In this document: piece after piece, positions 8,826 to 15,018 of the stretch | How the letters are laid out: each line of letters starts with the position of its first letter | How positions within the stretch are numbered: the stretch's first letter is position 1 | Origin: a virus | Strand: one strand, 5' to 3' | Virus record (IMG/VR): IMGVR_UViG_3300022198_000522 | Coordinates: 1 to 40,568 of that record | DNA length: 40,568 bases | Notes under the pieces: model-generated | What the model was told of the DNA's origin: nothing | Database searches by the model: none | Seen by the model: only the letters and a program-made list of their open reading frames with translations | Made by a program: the position numbers and the translations under genes

Positions 8826-10523
8826 TTAGTATCCGAATACTTCATCTTGAACCTTGTACACGTGGTTCTTGATTGCGCCTAGTTGTTGGTGAATTGAAGC
8901 GTAACCGCTCATGCGTGTCATTACCATGTAGCGGAGTGCGTCGTATGCGTGATCTTCCGCCTTTGTATCTACGTCTTCGCTGTTGGTTTTTGAAAGCGGG
9001 ATACCAGCAAGCTGTTTGATTGTGTGCTGGCACGTAGAGAATACTCTGAGGCGGGGTTCTTCTGTGTACGGATCGTCACCCAAGCGGCGGTGAACTTCCA
9101 TCTTTCCTTGAATGCGGTTGCGATCTGAAGGGGTCCAACGAACGCCTTGCCTCATCATAACTTCCGCAATAGACGGCCCAAAGCCTGTCTTATTCCAGCA
9201 GGAAGAATCGAGTACGGTGTAGTGAGGTAACGGATCAAGCTGCTCTGCTTCTAGTATTTTATCAGCTAATTGCTCTGCTGTCAAGTGTTTTGCATACAAC
9301 TCACGATAAACCCAGATATTGTTATCCCAGTCAATAGCCCCCCAAAGAACGCACGACGGGCTGGCGTAGCCGTAGTCCGCCGCTCTAATGCGAGGCCAAT
9401 TGGTAGGTAAATCGAAAGGTTCGACAACGTGTCTACTCCGTGAAAATTCAGGGAAGGCCGCTCCCTCTGCCACATCCCAATCCCCATCGAGAAGCCTCTT
9501 CCGCTCGACTTCTGGGAGCGATCTCAACATGGCTTCGTATTGACCGTCTGCCATGAGGTGGGGATTATCTGTCAACCGTGCCGGTACGAACTTGCGGTAG
9601 AACAACGGCTGACCTGCCTTTTCGTGACCAGCAGGCCACACAAACGGCTTCATCGTATCTATGTCGTATGCAGGAAAGGCTTCGTTCTCTGTACGAGAAT
9701 CGATGTACATCTTTTTTACCCACCATCCGCCGACACCGCCGGGGTTGGCTGTACAACGCATATATAGATTCTTTTGTAATTCGGGATCGGTAGAGCGTAA
9801 GCGGGAACGTAGGTAGTCCCAGACGTACGGTGTTGGGTATTGAGTTATTTCATCGATGCCTATCCAGTTGAACGCCTGTCCTTGAAAACGGGTAACGTCC
9901 TTGTCTCTGTCGAGATAGGTAAACCAGATGGTTGCCCCAGATGGGAACACCCACGTGGATTTTGATTCACGAAACTTGGCTCCGGGAAACGCCTTCGTAT
10001 AGAGTTGGCGTGATTTATCGATGAGTTCGGTTAGTTCGTCGAGTGTGCGCCGGAGAAGAAGACCTCGATGATTGGGATTGTGACAATAGCGTAGGGGATC
10101 AGCAAGTAGAGCAAACGACTTGCCACCACCAGCGGCTCCGCCGTAGAGCACGTCTTGTTCGCCTGCCGAAAGAAACTCCTCTTGAGGGCCTTCGTTCGGT
10201 TGAAAGACAACTTCAGAATCTCCGACGAGTTCTGAAATGGGTCCGGGTAGAACGGCGAGATCTCCCATGTCGACAACTGCGCTTCCCTTTCCAGAGATTG
10301 CCTTTTCGACTTTTCCAATTGTCTTCTCCAGTTCACGGGCGTAACTTCTCTGGTCTTCAGCTTTCTTTGTTGACTGCGCTGCTTTCTTCTTTGCAGTCCG
10401 TAATCTTTTCTGTGCAGCACGACGAGCACGTTCAGCGGTGGATAGCTGGTACGTTGCTTTTGGTGCGTTGGGGTCCTTTGGGGGACGACCCGCTTTACGC
10501 TTGGGTGCGTTGGTTTCGCTCAA
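8826..10523 (-). CDS. terL: Terminase large subunit (packaging ATPase and nuclease)
   Basis: This 565-aa protein drives DNA into the head and cuts the concatemer. The N-terminal 75 residues are basic and coiled. The ATPase follows, with Walker A GGAAGGGKS at 128-136, Walker B WIGIDE at 220-225, and an arginine-rich region between them. The RNase H-like nuclease half shows Asp383 in AADYGYASPS, Asp439 in VLDSSCW, and a late DHAYDALRYM near residue 531 that supplies the third acid. The length is typical of phage terminases. It follows a 67-aa gene by four bases and precedes the recombinase-like gene by three, so it is co-transcribed with the head genes. Confidence 0.95.
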   Translation of the reverse strand: MSETNAPKRKAGRPPKDPNAPKATYQLSTAERARRAAQKRLRTAKKKAAQSTKKAEDQRSYARELEKTIGKVEKAISGKGSAVVDMGDLAVLPGPISELVGDSEVVFQPNEGPQEEFLSAGEQDVLYGGAAGGGKSFALLADPLRYCHNPNHRGLLLRRTLDELTELIDKSRQLYTKAFPGAKFRESKSTWVFPSGATIWFTYLDRDKDVTRFQGQAFNWIGIDEITQYPTPYVWDYLRSRLRSTDPELQKNLYMRCTANPGGVGGWWVKKMYIDSRTENEAFPAYDIDTMKPFVWPAGHEKAGQPLFYRKFVPARLTDNPHLMADGQYEAMLRSLPEVERKRLLDGDWDVAEGAAFPEFSRSRHVVEPFDLPTNWPRIRAADYGYASPSCVLWGAIDWDNNIWVYRELYAKHLTAEQLADKILEAEQLDPLPHYTVLDSSCWNKTGFGPSIAEVMMRQGVRWTPSDRNRIQGKMEVHRRLGDDPYTEEPRLRVFSTCQHTIKQLAGIPLSKTNSEDVDTKAEDHAYDALRYMVMTRMSGYASIHQQLGAIKNHVYKVQDEVFGY

Positions 10524-10526
10524 AGC

Positions 10527-10730
10527 TTAGTTCTTTTCTGCTGACTTTTCTGCAGAACGACCTTTGCTATTTGGGTTGGCTTCGTTCCACTGCTTCATGC
10601 CGCGTTCGATCATTTCTTTGTCGTCGCCGTAGACACGAACGAGGTGATTGTACGCATCACGCTTGTTCATTTCGGTGAAGTCTGTCATCATGTCTTTAGC
10701 AGACTGGTAGATGTTTCCAAAAAATTCCAT
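10527..10730 (-). CDS. Small hypothetical protein upstream of TerL
   Basis: This 67-aa protein starts at the ATG at 10730, preceded by an AAGGA ribosome site. A longer frame opening is possible but lacks a site and would run into the previous gene. It has an amphipathic start (MEFFGNIYQSAKDMM), a helical middle and a basic Lys/Ser/Glu tail. No family recognised. Packed between TerS-side genes and TerL, it may be a packaging accessory protein. Confidence 0.65.
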   Translation of the reverse strand: MEFFGNIYQSAKDMMTDFTEMNKRDAYNHLVRVYGDDKEMIERGMKQWNEANPNSKGRSAEKSAEKN

Positions 10731-10734
10731 AGGG

Positions 10735-11160
10735 CTATTCCTTGTAGTTTGCTTTGCGTCCGCGACAGACCTTACCACCCGGAGCATAGTTTTCTCTTTT
10801 TGCTTCTTTTGGCTTTGACTTAGGAAGCTTCATTCCTAGTTCTGTGCTGTAGGTCTTATACGCCATACTGACATCTTCTGCTTTACGACGACTACGATCT
10901 CGTGATTTAGGTGTATCTCCGACTGTTCTTGCTACATTTTTATATGTTTCAGAATCGAACTCACGAAGACGAACGTTACTGTTCATCAAAGTATTTCGAG
11001 ATTTATCTTTTGGTACGGCAGCAATGTTTTTATTTGCGACAATTTCGTCATAAATCTTTTTTTGTGCTGGTGTCAAATCTCCAACTTCAGACTTTGTAAT
11101 TTTACGAAAGCCTTCATTGAATTTGGCACGATACTTATCGTATTCGTCGAGTTCAGCCAT
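10735..11160 (-). CDS. Basic hypothetical protein with YAPGGKVCRGRKANYKE end
   Basis: This 141-aa protein is rich in Lys, Arg and Tyr. It is helical at the N terminus (EYDKYRAKFNEGF) and ends with YAPGGKVCRGRKANY, a short tail also seen at the ends of marine phage head proteins. The YAPGG string recurs in the 887-aa protein of the same operon, which hints at a shared binding function. The start ATG overlaps the end of TerS by eight bases. No catalytic motif is visible. Confidence 0.7.
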   Translation of the reverse strand: MAELDEYDKYRAKFNEGFRKITKSEVGDLTPAQKKIYDEIVANKNIAAVPKDKSRNTLMNSNVRLREFDSETYKNVARTVGDTPKSRDRSRRKAEDVSMAYKTYSTELGMKLPKSKPKEAKRENYAPGGKVCRGRKANYKE

Positions 11161-11554
11161 CGATCACGACCTCTTTCTTTGGGGGTAACAGAACTACGCC
11201 GTGAACGGCGGTTACGTTGTGGTTGATTTGTTCTTGTTTAGCTACGCCGACGCGATTGAGGAGCGATTCGGCAGCTTTGAGACGCAAGTCGTCTCCACGT
11301 TCTGGGGCGGGGTTGTCTATCGTTGAAATTACGCGGTTAGCAGCCTTTAAAGCGTTGGTTGCAAGGACTTGCTTGGTACGTTCTATGATTTCATCGGATA
11401 GGGTAGATTTGAGCCACGCTGCTGAACCACGTGAGTAGCCTGCATCGAGGGCTGCAGCGGTGACCTGACCACCGTTTTCAAATAGCAACTCTAGGAATTG
11501 TTCCTGTTGTGGAGTCAATTCCCTTTTCTTGTGTGTCTGGGGTAACAGGTTCAT
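11153..11554 (-). CDS. terS: Terminase small subunit-like DNA-binding protein
   Basis: This 133-aa protein most likely begins at the ATG at 11554. An upstream GTG in the same frame at 11578 is possible. The middle contains a helix-turn-helix-like segment (FENGGQVTAAALDAGYSRGSAAW without a break), of the TerS type that recognises phage DNA for packaging. A helical oligomerisation region follows (EIIERTKQVLATNALKAANRV), then a C-terminal beta stretch with VVLLPPKKEVV. It precedes the TerL gene with two small genes between. It overlaps the upstream 91-aa gene by 77 bases. Confidence 0.8.
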   Translation of the reverse strand: MNLLPQTHKKRELTPQQEQFLELLFENGGQVTAAALDAGYSRGSAAWLKSTLSDEIIERTKQVLATNALKAANRVISTIDNPAPERGDDLRLKAAESLLNRVGVAKQEQINHNVTAVHGVVLLPPKKEVVIDG

Positions 11555-11753
11555 CGTTTTTTTCCGAAACCGACGCACATTTCCACCGAATATTGAGTTC
11601 GAAGAGGTTTGCTTGGGTTACGAAGGATGCCATCTCGTCTACACGAGCCTTACAGGCTTCTTTTGTTTCGTAGGGACCCCTCGTATCGTTGAGTTCGTGG
11701 CACGTGTCGGGCGAAACCGACAGGCAGACAAGTATTGCTGCTTCGTAGAGCAT
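11478..11753 (-). CDS. Small Cys-containing protein, first gene of the head operon
   Basis: This 91-aa protein has a hydrophobic start (MLYEAAILVCLSVSP) and four cysteines (10, 18, 34 and about 59) in a pattern like CLSVSPDTC, DTRGPYETKEAC, RWKCASV. This could be a small secreted or membrane-anchored disulfide protein. Proteins with this Cys-xx-RGPYxTxxxC layout occur in other marine phages as unknowns. An AGGAAA ribosome site precedes the ATG, and the promoter at 11869-11897 lies 115 bases upstream. The last 26 residues are overprinted by the start of TerS. Function unknown. Confidence 0.7.
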   Translation of the reverse strand: MLYEAAILVCLSVSPDTCHELNDTRGPYETKEACKARVDEMASFVTQANLFELNIRWKCASVSEKNDEPVTPDTQEKGIDSTTGTIPRVAI

Positions 11754-11842
11754 GTCGATTTCCTGTGAAAAGAGATGTGGGACCGATAACTTAGCCTACA
11801 CGTCCCTTTTTCAAGGTTAATAATAGGATTTTGTCGGACTGC

Positions 11843-11857
11843 GCTAGATAATCTAGC
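11843..11857. promoter_or_regulatory. 15-bp perfect palindrome next to the late promoter start
   Basis: GCTAGAT-A-ATCTAGC is a perfect inverted repeat with 7-base arms around one base. It begins about five bases downstream of the predicted transcription start of the minus promoter at 11869-11897. This is a classic operator position, and in RNA it would also form a small hairpin. Candidate binders in the window are the ribbon-helix-helix protein (17930-18124) and the winged-helix-like protein (13235-13645). The operator role is inferred. Confidence 0.5.
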
Positions 11858-11868
11858 CCCACAACCCA

Positions 11869-11897
11869 AGTATAGCCCCTAGATGTATGTAAGTCAA
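11869..11897 (-). promoter_or_regulatory. Sigma70-type promoter of the packaging and head operon
   Basis: On the minus strand the -35 box TTGACT (11897-11892) is followed by a 17-base spacer and the -10 box TATACT (11874-11869). Each box is one mismatch from consensus. The predicted start, near 11862, leaves a leader of about 110 bases before the first gene at 11753. No other credible promoter lies upstream of these genes. Confidence 0.75.
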
Positions 11898-11958
11898 CAG
11901 GAAATATGGTATCGGATACTTTTTTTATAAAAAAAATTAAGATGTGGTCGGTTTTTGG

Positions 11959-11987
11959 TTGACAAATGGCGATTTTACCTGTATGAT
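11959..11987 (+). promoter_or_regulatory. Near-consensus sigma70 promoter reading rightward into non-coding DNA
   Basis: TTGACA (11959-11964), a 17-base spacer and TATGAT (11982-11987) on the plus strand form the best promoter in the window. The predicted start is near 11994. No plus-strand gene follows, because the nearest protein genes to the right are on the minus strand. A terminator lies about 100 bases downstream, so the promoter most likely makes a short RNA. It is back-to-back with the minus promoter at 11869-11897, with 61 bases between the two -35 boxes. Confidence 0.75.
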
Positions 11988-11993
11988 GAGGGT

Positions 11994-12095
11994 AAGACCC
12001 GCCGGGAAATAACCCCCATACCTACCGGGACACGTCGGGACACGTAATACGTCGGTTTTGTACCCCATTGGGAGATCCCTTTGGGGTCTTTTTTT
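11994..12095 (+). ncRNA. Predicted ~100-nt small RNA
   Basis: A near-consensus promoter begins transcription around 11994, and an intrinsic terminator ends it at 12089-12095. The span contains no credible reading frame. It includes two direct copies of CGGGACACGT (12027-12036 and 12036-12045, sharing one base) and the GTCGGTTT octamer at 12051-12058. It may be a regulator of phage or host messages, a transcript that acts at replication start, or the product of a decoy promoter. All of these are inference. The existence of the promoter and terminator pair is read directly. Confidence 0.6.
12062..12095 (+). terminator. Intrinsic terminator of the small RNA
   Basis: ACCCCA (12062-12067) pairs with TGGGGT (12082-12087), and inside this GGG pairs with CCC. 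Alternatively GATCCC pairs with GGGGTC around a TTT loop. Seven T residues follow at 12089-12095. On the minus strand no T-run follows the stem, so it works rightward. The left arm is also the exact complement of TCCCAATGGGG at 12115-12125, so a competing structure could form on read-through. Confidence 0.75.
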
Positions 12096-12106
12096 GTCTC
12101 GATCAC

Positions 12107-12131
12107 GGGGGCTATCCCAATGGGGACCCCC
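12107..12131. repeat. G/C hairpin repeating the terminator arm
   Basis: GGGGG (12107-12111) pairs with CCCCC (12127-12131), and TCCC with GGGA inside, around an AATG loop. The 11 bases TCCCAATGGGG at 12115-12125 are the reverse complement of CCCCATTGGGA at 12063-12073 in the terminator. TCCCAATGGGGA also occurs upstream of the minus-strand gene at 18248 (bases 18259-18270). No T-run follows, so it is not a plain terminator. Confidence 0.5.
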
Positions 12132-12488
12132 TACACGTCGGTTTTATTCCCATATCGATAACCCTCAAGGGTAAAATTGCTGTCGACATTGCATAGCAAA
12201 TGCCGGGGGGGTGGGGTGGCTCCTGCGTGCCCGTCAACCAAGCAAATTTATTTATCCCCATCGGTGATGCCCAAGGATGCAACCACACCGGCAACCCCAA
12301 CAAACCAACCCGCCATATATCCCCGCCGAATATCCCGCGCCCGCATATATGCGCGTAAGCTGTTTTGTCATATCGGTTATTTTAAGGGCAAACAATAAGG
12401 GTCAATATAACTAACAACACAGCGGAATAGCCCCGCCCAGATTATCCCGCAATAACAACCCGCAAAGATATTTACTAGGGGTTATCCC
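12132..12488. other. C-rich non-coding tract, possible origin or control region
   Basis: No credible gene is visible in this 357-base stretch. The plus strand is strongly C over G, apart from a G run near 12204-12220. It contains short A/T islands such as ATTTATTTAT near 12247, the perfect 12-base palindrome CGCATATATGCG at 12342-12353, several CCCGCC/CCCCGCC words and a GTCGGTTT octamer at 12137-12144. Two short frames on either strand have poor protein character. Skew, palindrome and A/T islands next to a promoter fit a replication origin, but nothing proves it. Confidence 0.35.
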
Positions 12489-12521
12489 AAAAAGAAACCC
12501 GCCGGACTAGCCAAGCGGGTT
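12489..12521 (-). terminator. Intrinsic terminator of the accessory operon
   Basis: AACCCGC and GCGGGTT (12496-12502 and 12515-12521) form a perfect 7-bp stem. It extends inward by TGG/CCG on the minus strand and is followed there by TTTCTTTTT. It stands about 30 bases past the stop of the last minus gene of the block (12550), so it closes transcription before the non-coding region. Confidence 0.8.
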
Positions 12522-12539
12522 CAAGTGGAGGGAGAATGC

Positions 12540-12560
12540 GTCGGTTTCGTTAGTCGGTTT
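12540..12560 (-). repeat. Two adjacent copies of the over-represented octamer
   Basis: GTCGGTTT occurs at 12540-12547 and 12553-12560. The second copy overlaps the 3' end of the small gene at 12550. By eye the octamer AAACCGAC/GTCGGTTT occurs about 25 times in the window on both strands, against about one expected by chance. Other copies on the minus strand: 11947, 12051, 12137, 15131, 24278, 29976. On the plus strand: 6074, 7285, 11567, 11714, 18383, 18610, 19908, 20131, 20855, 21899, 21921, 26326, 27403, 27635, 28943, 32832, 37252. Confidence 0.65.
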
Positions 12561-12777
12561 TGATGATCTTTAGCTTTTCCTGATACGCTTTAACGGTGTT
12601 TTCTCTATCGAATGAATAGGCCGGAAGTCCTGCCATTTTCATAATCTCGCGCAAACAATCCATCTGGTTATAAATGCTATCGGTCATATTGCGGATAGTA
12701 ACAAGCTGATCTTTATCCAATACAACGAGGTCAGATGCGCGGGTTTCTTCGGTAATATTCAAGACTGATTTACTCAT
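12550..12777 (-). CDS. Small helical hypothetical protein
   Basis: This 75-aa protein starts at the ATG at 12777, directly after the repeated leader of this block (AAAAGGAACTAAACCA). An upstream in-frame Met lacks such a site. It is helical and charged, with an EETRASDLVVLDKDQLVTI segment and a C-terminal KAYQEKLKIIK. It is the last gene of its transcription unit, followed by an intrinsic terminator. I recognise no family. Confidence 0.65.
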   Translation of the reverse strand: MSKSVLNITEETRASDLVVLDKDQLVTIRNMTDSIYNQMDCLREIMKMAGLPAYSFDRENTVKAYQEKLKIIKTD

Positions 12778-12793
12778 TGGTTTAGTTCCTTTT

Positions 12794-13159
12794 CTATTCG
12801 TTGGTTTCAAGAATTGGCAAAACGTGGTTAAAAAGATTGTTTTTCACAATTTCGCCGGTTTCATTATCTTCGATCAAATCATCTTCCTTTACAAGACAAG
12901 AGACGGACAAGGCACCATCAAAGCCGCCATCGGAACATTTGGTTCGCCAGTCGCTGGTATTTCCCAAATGAATAGCGATTTCATAGCCGCGACAGTCAAT
13001 GTAAACGGAGCCAAATTCGGGGTCAAAGGTAAGGTCTACACCTTCGAATAGTTCCCCGCTGATAAGCTTAGAAAGGCCGCAAGCGGTAAAGTCAATACTC
13101 ACCTTTTGATCAGCCGGTGCAAACCTTCTCGCTGTTTCGATCATTTGTAAAACGTTCAT
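12794..13159 (-). CDS. Acidic hypothetical protein
   Basis: This 121-aa acidic protein has an N-terminal helix (MNVLQMIETARRFAP) and then mainly beta-like segments with four cysteines (27, 56, about 75, about 87). Many Asp and Glu residues near the end (EDDLIEDNETGEI) give it the look of small phage proteins that bind or mimic charged partners. That idea is speculative. The standard leader with AAAAGGAAC and CCGATG precedes it. No family recognised. Confidence 0.65.
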   Translation of the reverse strand: MNVLQMIETARRFAPADQKVSIDFTACGLSKLISGELFEGVDLTFDPEFGSVYIDCRGYEIAIHLGNTSDWRTKCSDGGFDGALSVSCLVKEDDLIEDNETGEIVKNNLFNHVLPILETNE

Positions 13160-13185
13160 CGGTTTAGTTCCTTTTCGTTGGTTTC
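13160..13185 (-). repeat. Repeated gene leader (best of six copies)
   Basis: Six minus-strand genes are preceded by versions of the same leader: GAAACCAACGAAAAG, then GAACTAAACCG, then the ATG. Copies lie at 12778-12807, 13160-13185, 13646-13670, 14768-14798, 15706-15733 and 15939-15958, and are progressively less alike. Each includes the AAGGAAC ribosome site about ten bases before the start. Genes to the right of 16,100 do not share it. The leader therefore marks a set of genes with common translation control or a common origin. Confidence 0.75.
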
Positions 13186-13234
13186 GTAGGACGGGACAAC
13201 ATCGCCCCGCCCCAATGTTATAGCCGCCTATCGT

Positions 13235-13645
13235 TTAACTTGCAAGGCGGTATTTAGGCCGCTGGTATCCGATCCGGTTGCATTCGATTTTATAGCCCCG
13301 CTTTCGAAGCTTATAAATCGCTACTTCCACTGCCTTATCGCTCATACCGGTTTCGCGAACTAGGGTCTTTTTATTGATCCCATATTTGCGAATGGCAAGG
13401 CAACGATACACCCGCCCCAGTGATGAATTCGTAAGAAAACCGCGCTTACTTTTACCGCGCTGGCCTACAGTCTTTTCGCCGTTGCGATCCGCAAAGATAG
13501 CCGCAAGGAACCGCTGCGCTGCGGCTTGCTGGCGTTCGTTGATCTCTCGCAAAACAGTCGCCCGCTCATCGTCACGAATAGCCTGTTCCATGCGGTCGGT
13601 AAGGGTTGCAAATTCAGTGATTAGATTTGTTGGAATTTTAGTCAT
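13235..13645 (-). CDS. Winged-helix-like DNA-binding protein
   Basis: This 136-aa basic protein has a helical N-terminal half (DRMEQAIRDDERATVLREI) and a C-terminal half with a plausible winged helix: RVYRCLAIRKYGINKKTLV, then ETGMSDKAVEVAIYKLRKR as the recognition pair, then a short wing GYKIECNRIGYQRPKY. Basic residues cluster in the second helix. It could regulate phage or host promoters, with the palindrome at 11843-11857 as one candidate site, but this is inference. It is preceded by the shared leader of this block. Confidence 0.65.
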   Translation of the reverse strand: MTKIPTNLITEFATLTDRMEQAIRDDERATVLREINERQQAAAQRFLAAIFADRNGEKTVGQRGKSKRGFLTNSSLGRVYRCLAIRKYGINKKTLVRETGMSDKAVEVAIYKLRKRGYKIECNRIGYQRPKYRLAS

Positions 13646-13673
13646 CGGTTTAGTTCCTTTCGTTGGTTGCTGA

Positions 13674-13766
13674 TTAGATCGTGATAAAGAGCGTTACTAG
13701 GGCAATCAGCAAAACCACAAGTAACATTCTATAAACAACATACAAGCCTTCTAGTTTAGGGTTCAT
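13674..13766 (-). CDS. 30-residue single-span membrane peptide
   Basis: This frame starts with an ATG that shares one base with the TAA of the DUF932 gene (TAATG). It encodes MNPKLEGLYVVYRM followed by a hydrophobic stretch LLVVLLIALVTLFITI that ends at the stop. It would sit in the inner membrane with a short basic N-terminal arm. No strong ribosome site of its own is visible, so it would depend on translational coupling. Short hydrophobic phage peptides can be holin-like or act in superinfection exclusion. Here the role is unknown. Confidence 0.5.
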   Translation of the reverse strand: MNPKLEGLYVVYRMLLVVLLIALVTLFITI

Positions 13767-14767
13767 TACGCTGCTACCATTCCTGCATGATTTAACCATG
13801 CGTCAGACTGGACAAGGTTTCGAACAGCCAGCGATTTATCCAAACGTTTCTTTTCATCCCGCCCGCCTTTCTTGGCATCGGGCAGATGCGTTGACCAGTG
13901 GGTAAGGGCATTAAATGCCGCCCACATTGTTTGACCTAATTCGCGGGTTTCTTTCCCGTACAAGTCAAGCAACGTTCCTAGCTTGCGTTGGTTTACCTTC
14001 AATTCGTCATTATTTGCGGCAACCTTTCCAACCTTGTCGATCATGCCGGAATCGATTAACACGTCATTAAACTGCTTTTCAGTCATGCGGATTTCGCGAT
14101 ATGCCTGCATTGTTTCCCGCTGGTTATCCCACATTTCAAGTCCCAAAACGCCTTTGGTGATCAGTGCGCCGCTGCTCATATTGATAGTATGCTTTGCCTT
14201 TTGGTGATATGCCTTTTCGCCACCAAAAACCAACGTATTGCGGCAAAGATCACGATATGCCCCGCTGAACACTTGCAGCGTCCAACTCTTATCAACACTA
14301 TTGAAGATATCCAGACGACACCGGCTAACATCCTCTTGGCCTGTTCTCGTCCTGCTGCGGTCGATTAAATCGTGAAAATAGATTGTCCGGTGAACACGCA
14401 ACCCCTCTTGATATATCCGGTCGCAAACTTCAACATTGCCCAAATAATCCCGAAGCCCGGAGCGGCTTAAAATGTCGGCTTGTTCCCGCATCAAAGCATC
14501 ATGGGGGGTCAGGTTATAGGTCGCACGATTGAACGGTACAACATCAACAACCCGATTTGTGCGGGTATTTTGCAAAGCGTGGTATTTCATACGCTGCATA
14601 TCAACAATGCCATTCGGGTCGGTCGTTACTGCTTCCACCGGCACCGGCTCGAAGCTGGCGAATTCATGGTATAAGCTGCAATCATTTACGTCATGATGAA
14701 CGCTAAAAATATCTTCGCCTTTTGGTCGGGCGTTCTCGACTGCTTTGGTTTGTATTAAATCGAACAT
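13766..14767 (-). CDS. DUF932 family phage/plasmid protein
   Basis: This 333-aa protein starts at the ATG at 14767, behind an AAAGGAAC site. A 15-codon longer frame lacks support. Features match DUF932 proteins of phages and plasmids: an N-terminal segment leading to FNRATYNLTPHDALM, a central SWTLQVFSGAYRDLCRNTLVFG, then a helical tail with ELGQTMWAAFNALTHWSTH. The function of the family is not known. Members are frequent on plasmids and phages near recombination or anti-defence genes. It has its own promoter candidate at 14827-14855, and a terminator just upstream of that isolates it from the gp88-like gene. Confidence 0.8.
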   Translation of the reverse strand: MFDLIQTKAVENARPKGEDIFSVHHDVNDCSLYHEFASFEPVPVEAVTTDPNGIVDMQRMKYHALQNTRTNRVVDVVPFNRATYNLTPHDALMREQADILSRSGLRDYLGNVEVCDRIYQEGLRVHRTIYFHDLIDRSRTRTGQEDVSRCRLDIFNSVDKSWTLQVFSGAYRDLCRNTLVFGGEKAYHQKAKHTINMSSGALITKGVLGLEMWDNQRETMQAYREIRMTEKQFNDVLIDSGMIDKVGKVAANNDELKVNQRKLGTLLDLYGKETRELGQTMWAAFNALTHWSTHLPDAKKGGRDEKKRLDKSLAVRNLVQSDAWLNHAGMVAA

Positions 14768-14826
14768 GGTTAAAAGTTCCTTTCGGTTTGGTTGTTGGCA
14801 CAGTCTTTGCAACCGGCCTTGATTTG

Positions 14827-14855
14827 TTTATGCCAGCCGCTGCCGAATCGGTCAA
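14827..14855 (-). promoter_or_regulatory. Promoter candidate for the DUF932 unit
   Basis: On the minus strand TTGACC (14855-14850), a 17-base spacer and CATAAA (14832-14827) match sigma70 boxes at five and four of six positions. It stands just after a terminator and about 60 bases before the start of the DUF932 gene, where a new promoter is expected. Confidence 0.55.
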
Positions 14856-14866
14856 CAAGAAAAGTT

Positions 14867-14901
14867 AAATAAAAACGGGACGGGAAATCGATCCCGCCCC
14901 G
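14867..14901 (-). terminator. Intrinsic terminator after the gp88-like gene
   Basis: On the minus strand CGGGGCGGGA (14901-14892) pairs with TCCCGTCCCG (14885-14876). The 10-bp stem has one G-T pair and a six-base loop, and TTTTTATTT follows. It ends transcription of the unit that starts at 17526. Confidence 0.85.
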
Positions 14902-15018
14902 CCCCATTTGGACAAGCCCCGCTACTCAACTTGCCCGATGATGCCACCGCCGCCGGAGAACCAACAACCGCTACGGCATGACACCCCAAAAAATAATAGC
15001 GTCGCCTTGTTTGTCACG

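Larger units (their letters stand above)
14768..15018. other. Non-coding gap with promoter and terminator
   Basis: The 251 bases between the DUF932 and gp88-like genes hold a leader copy, a promoter candidate and an intrinsic terminator (listed separately), and no credible gene. From 14902 to 15018 I see no further signals, only a C-rich stretch with CCGCCGCCGG near 14950. Confidence 0.6.

Noticed and set aside
10043-10678. A 211-residue plus-strand frame antisense to TerL
   Set aside because: Arg/Leu-rich shadow of the terminase and the gene next to it. No start signal and no domain.
12112-12398. Short frames on both strands in the non-coding tract
   Set aside because: Pro, Arg and Trp-rich composition, no ribosome sites, and they disagree with the strand skew. 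I treat the tract as non-coding.
11759-12549. CRISPR array or tRNA genes
   Set aside because: The repeats are short, irregular and not evenly spaced. I found no cloverleaf in this or other gaps.
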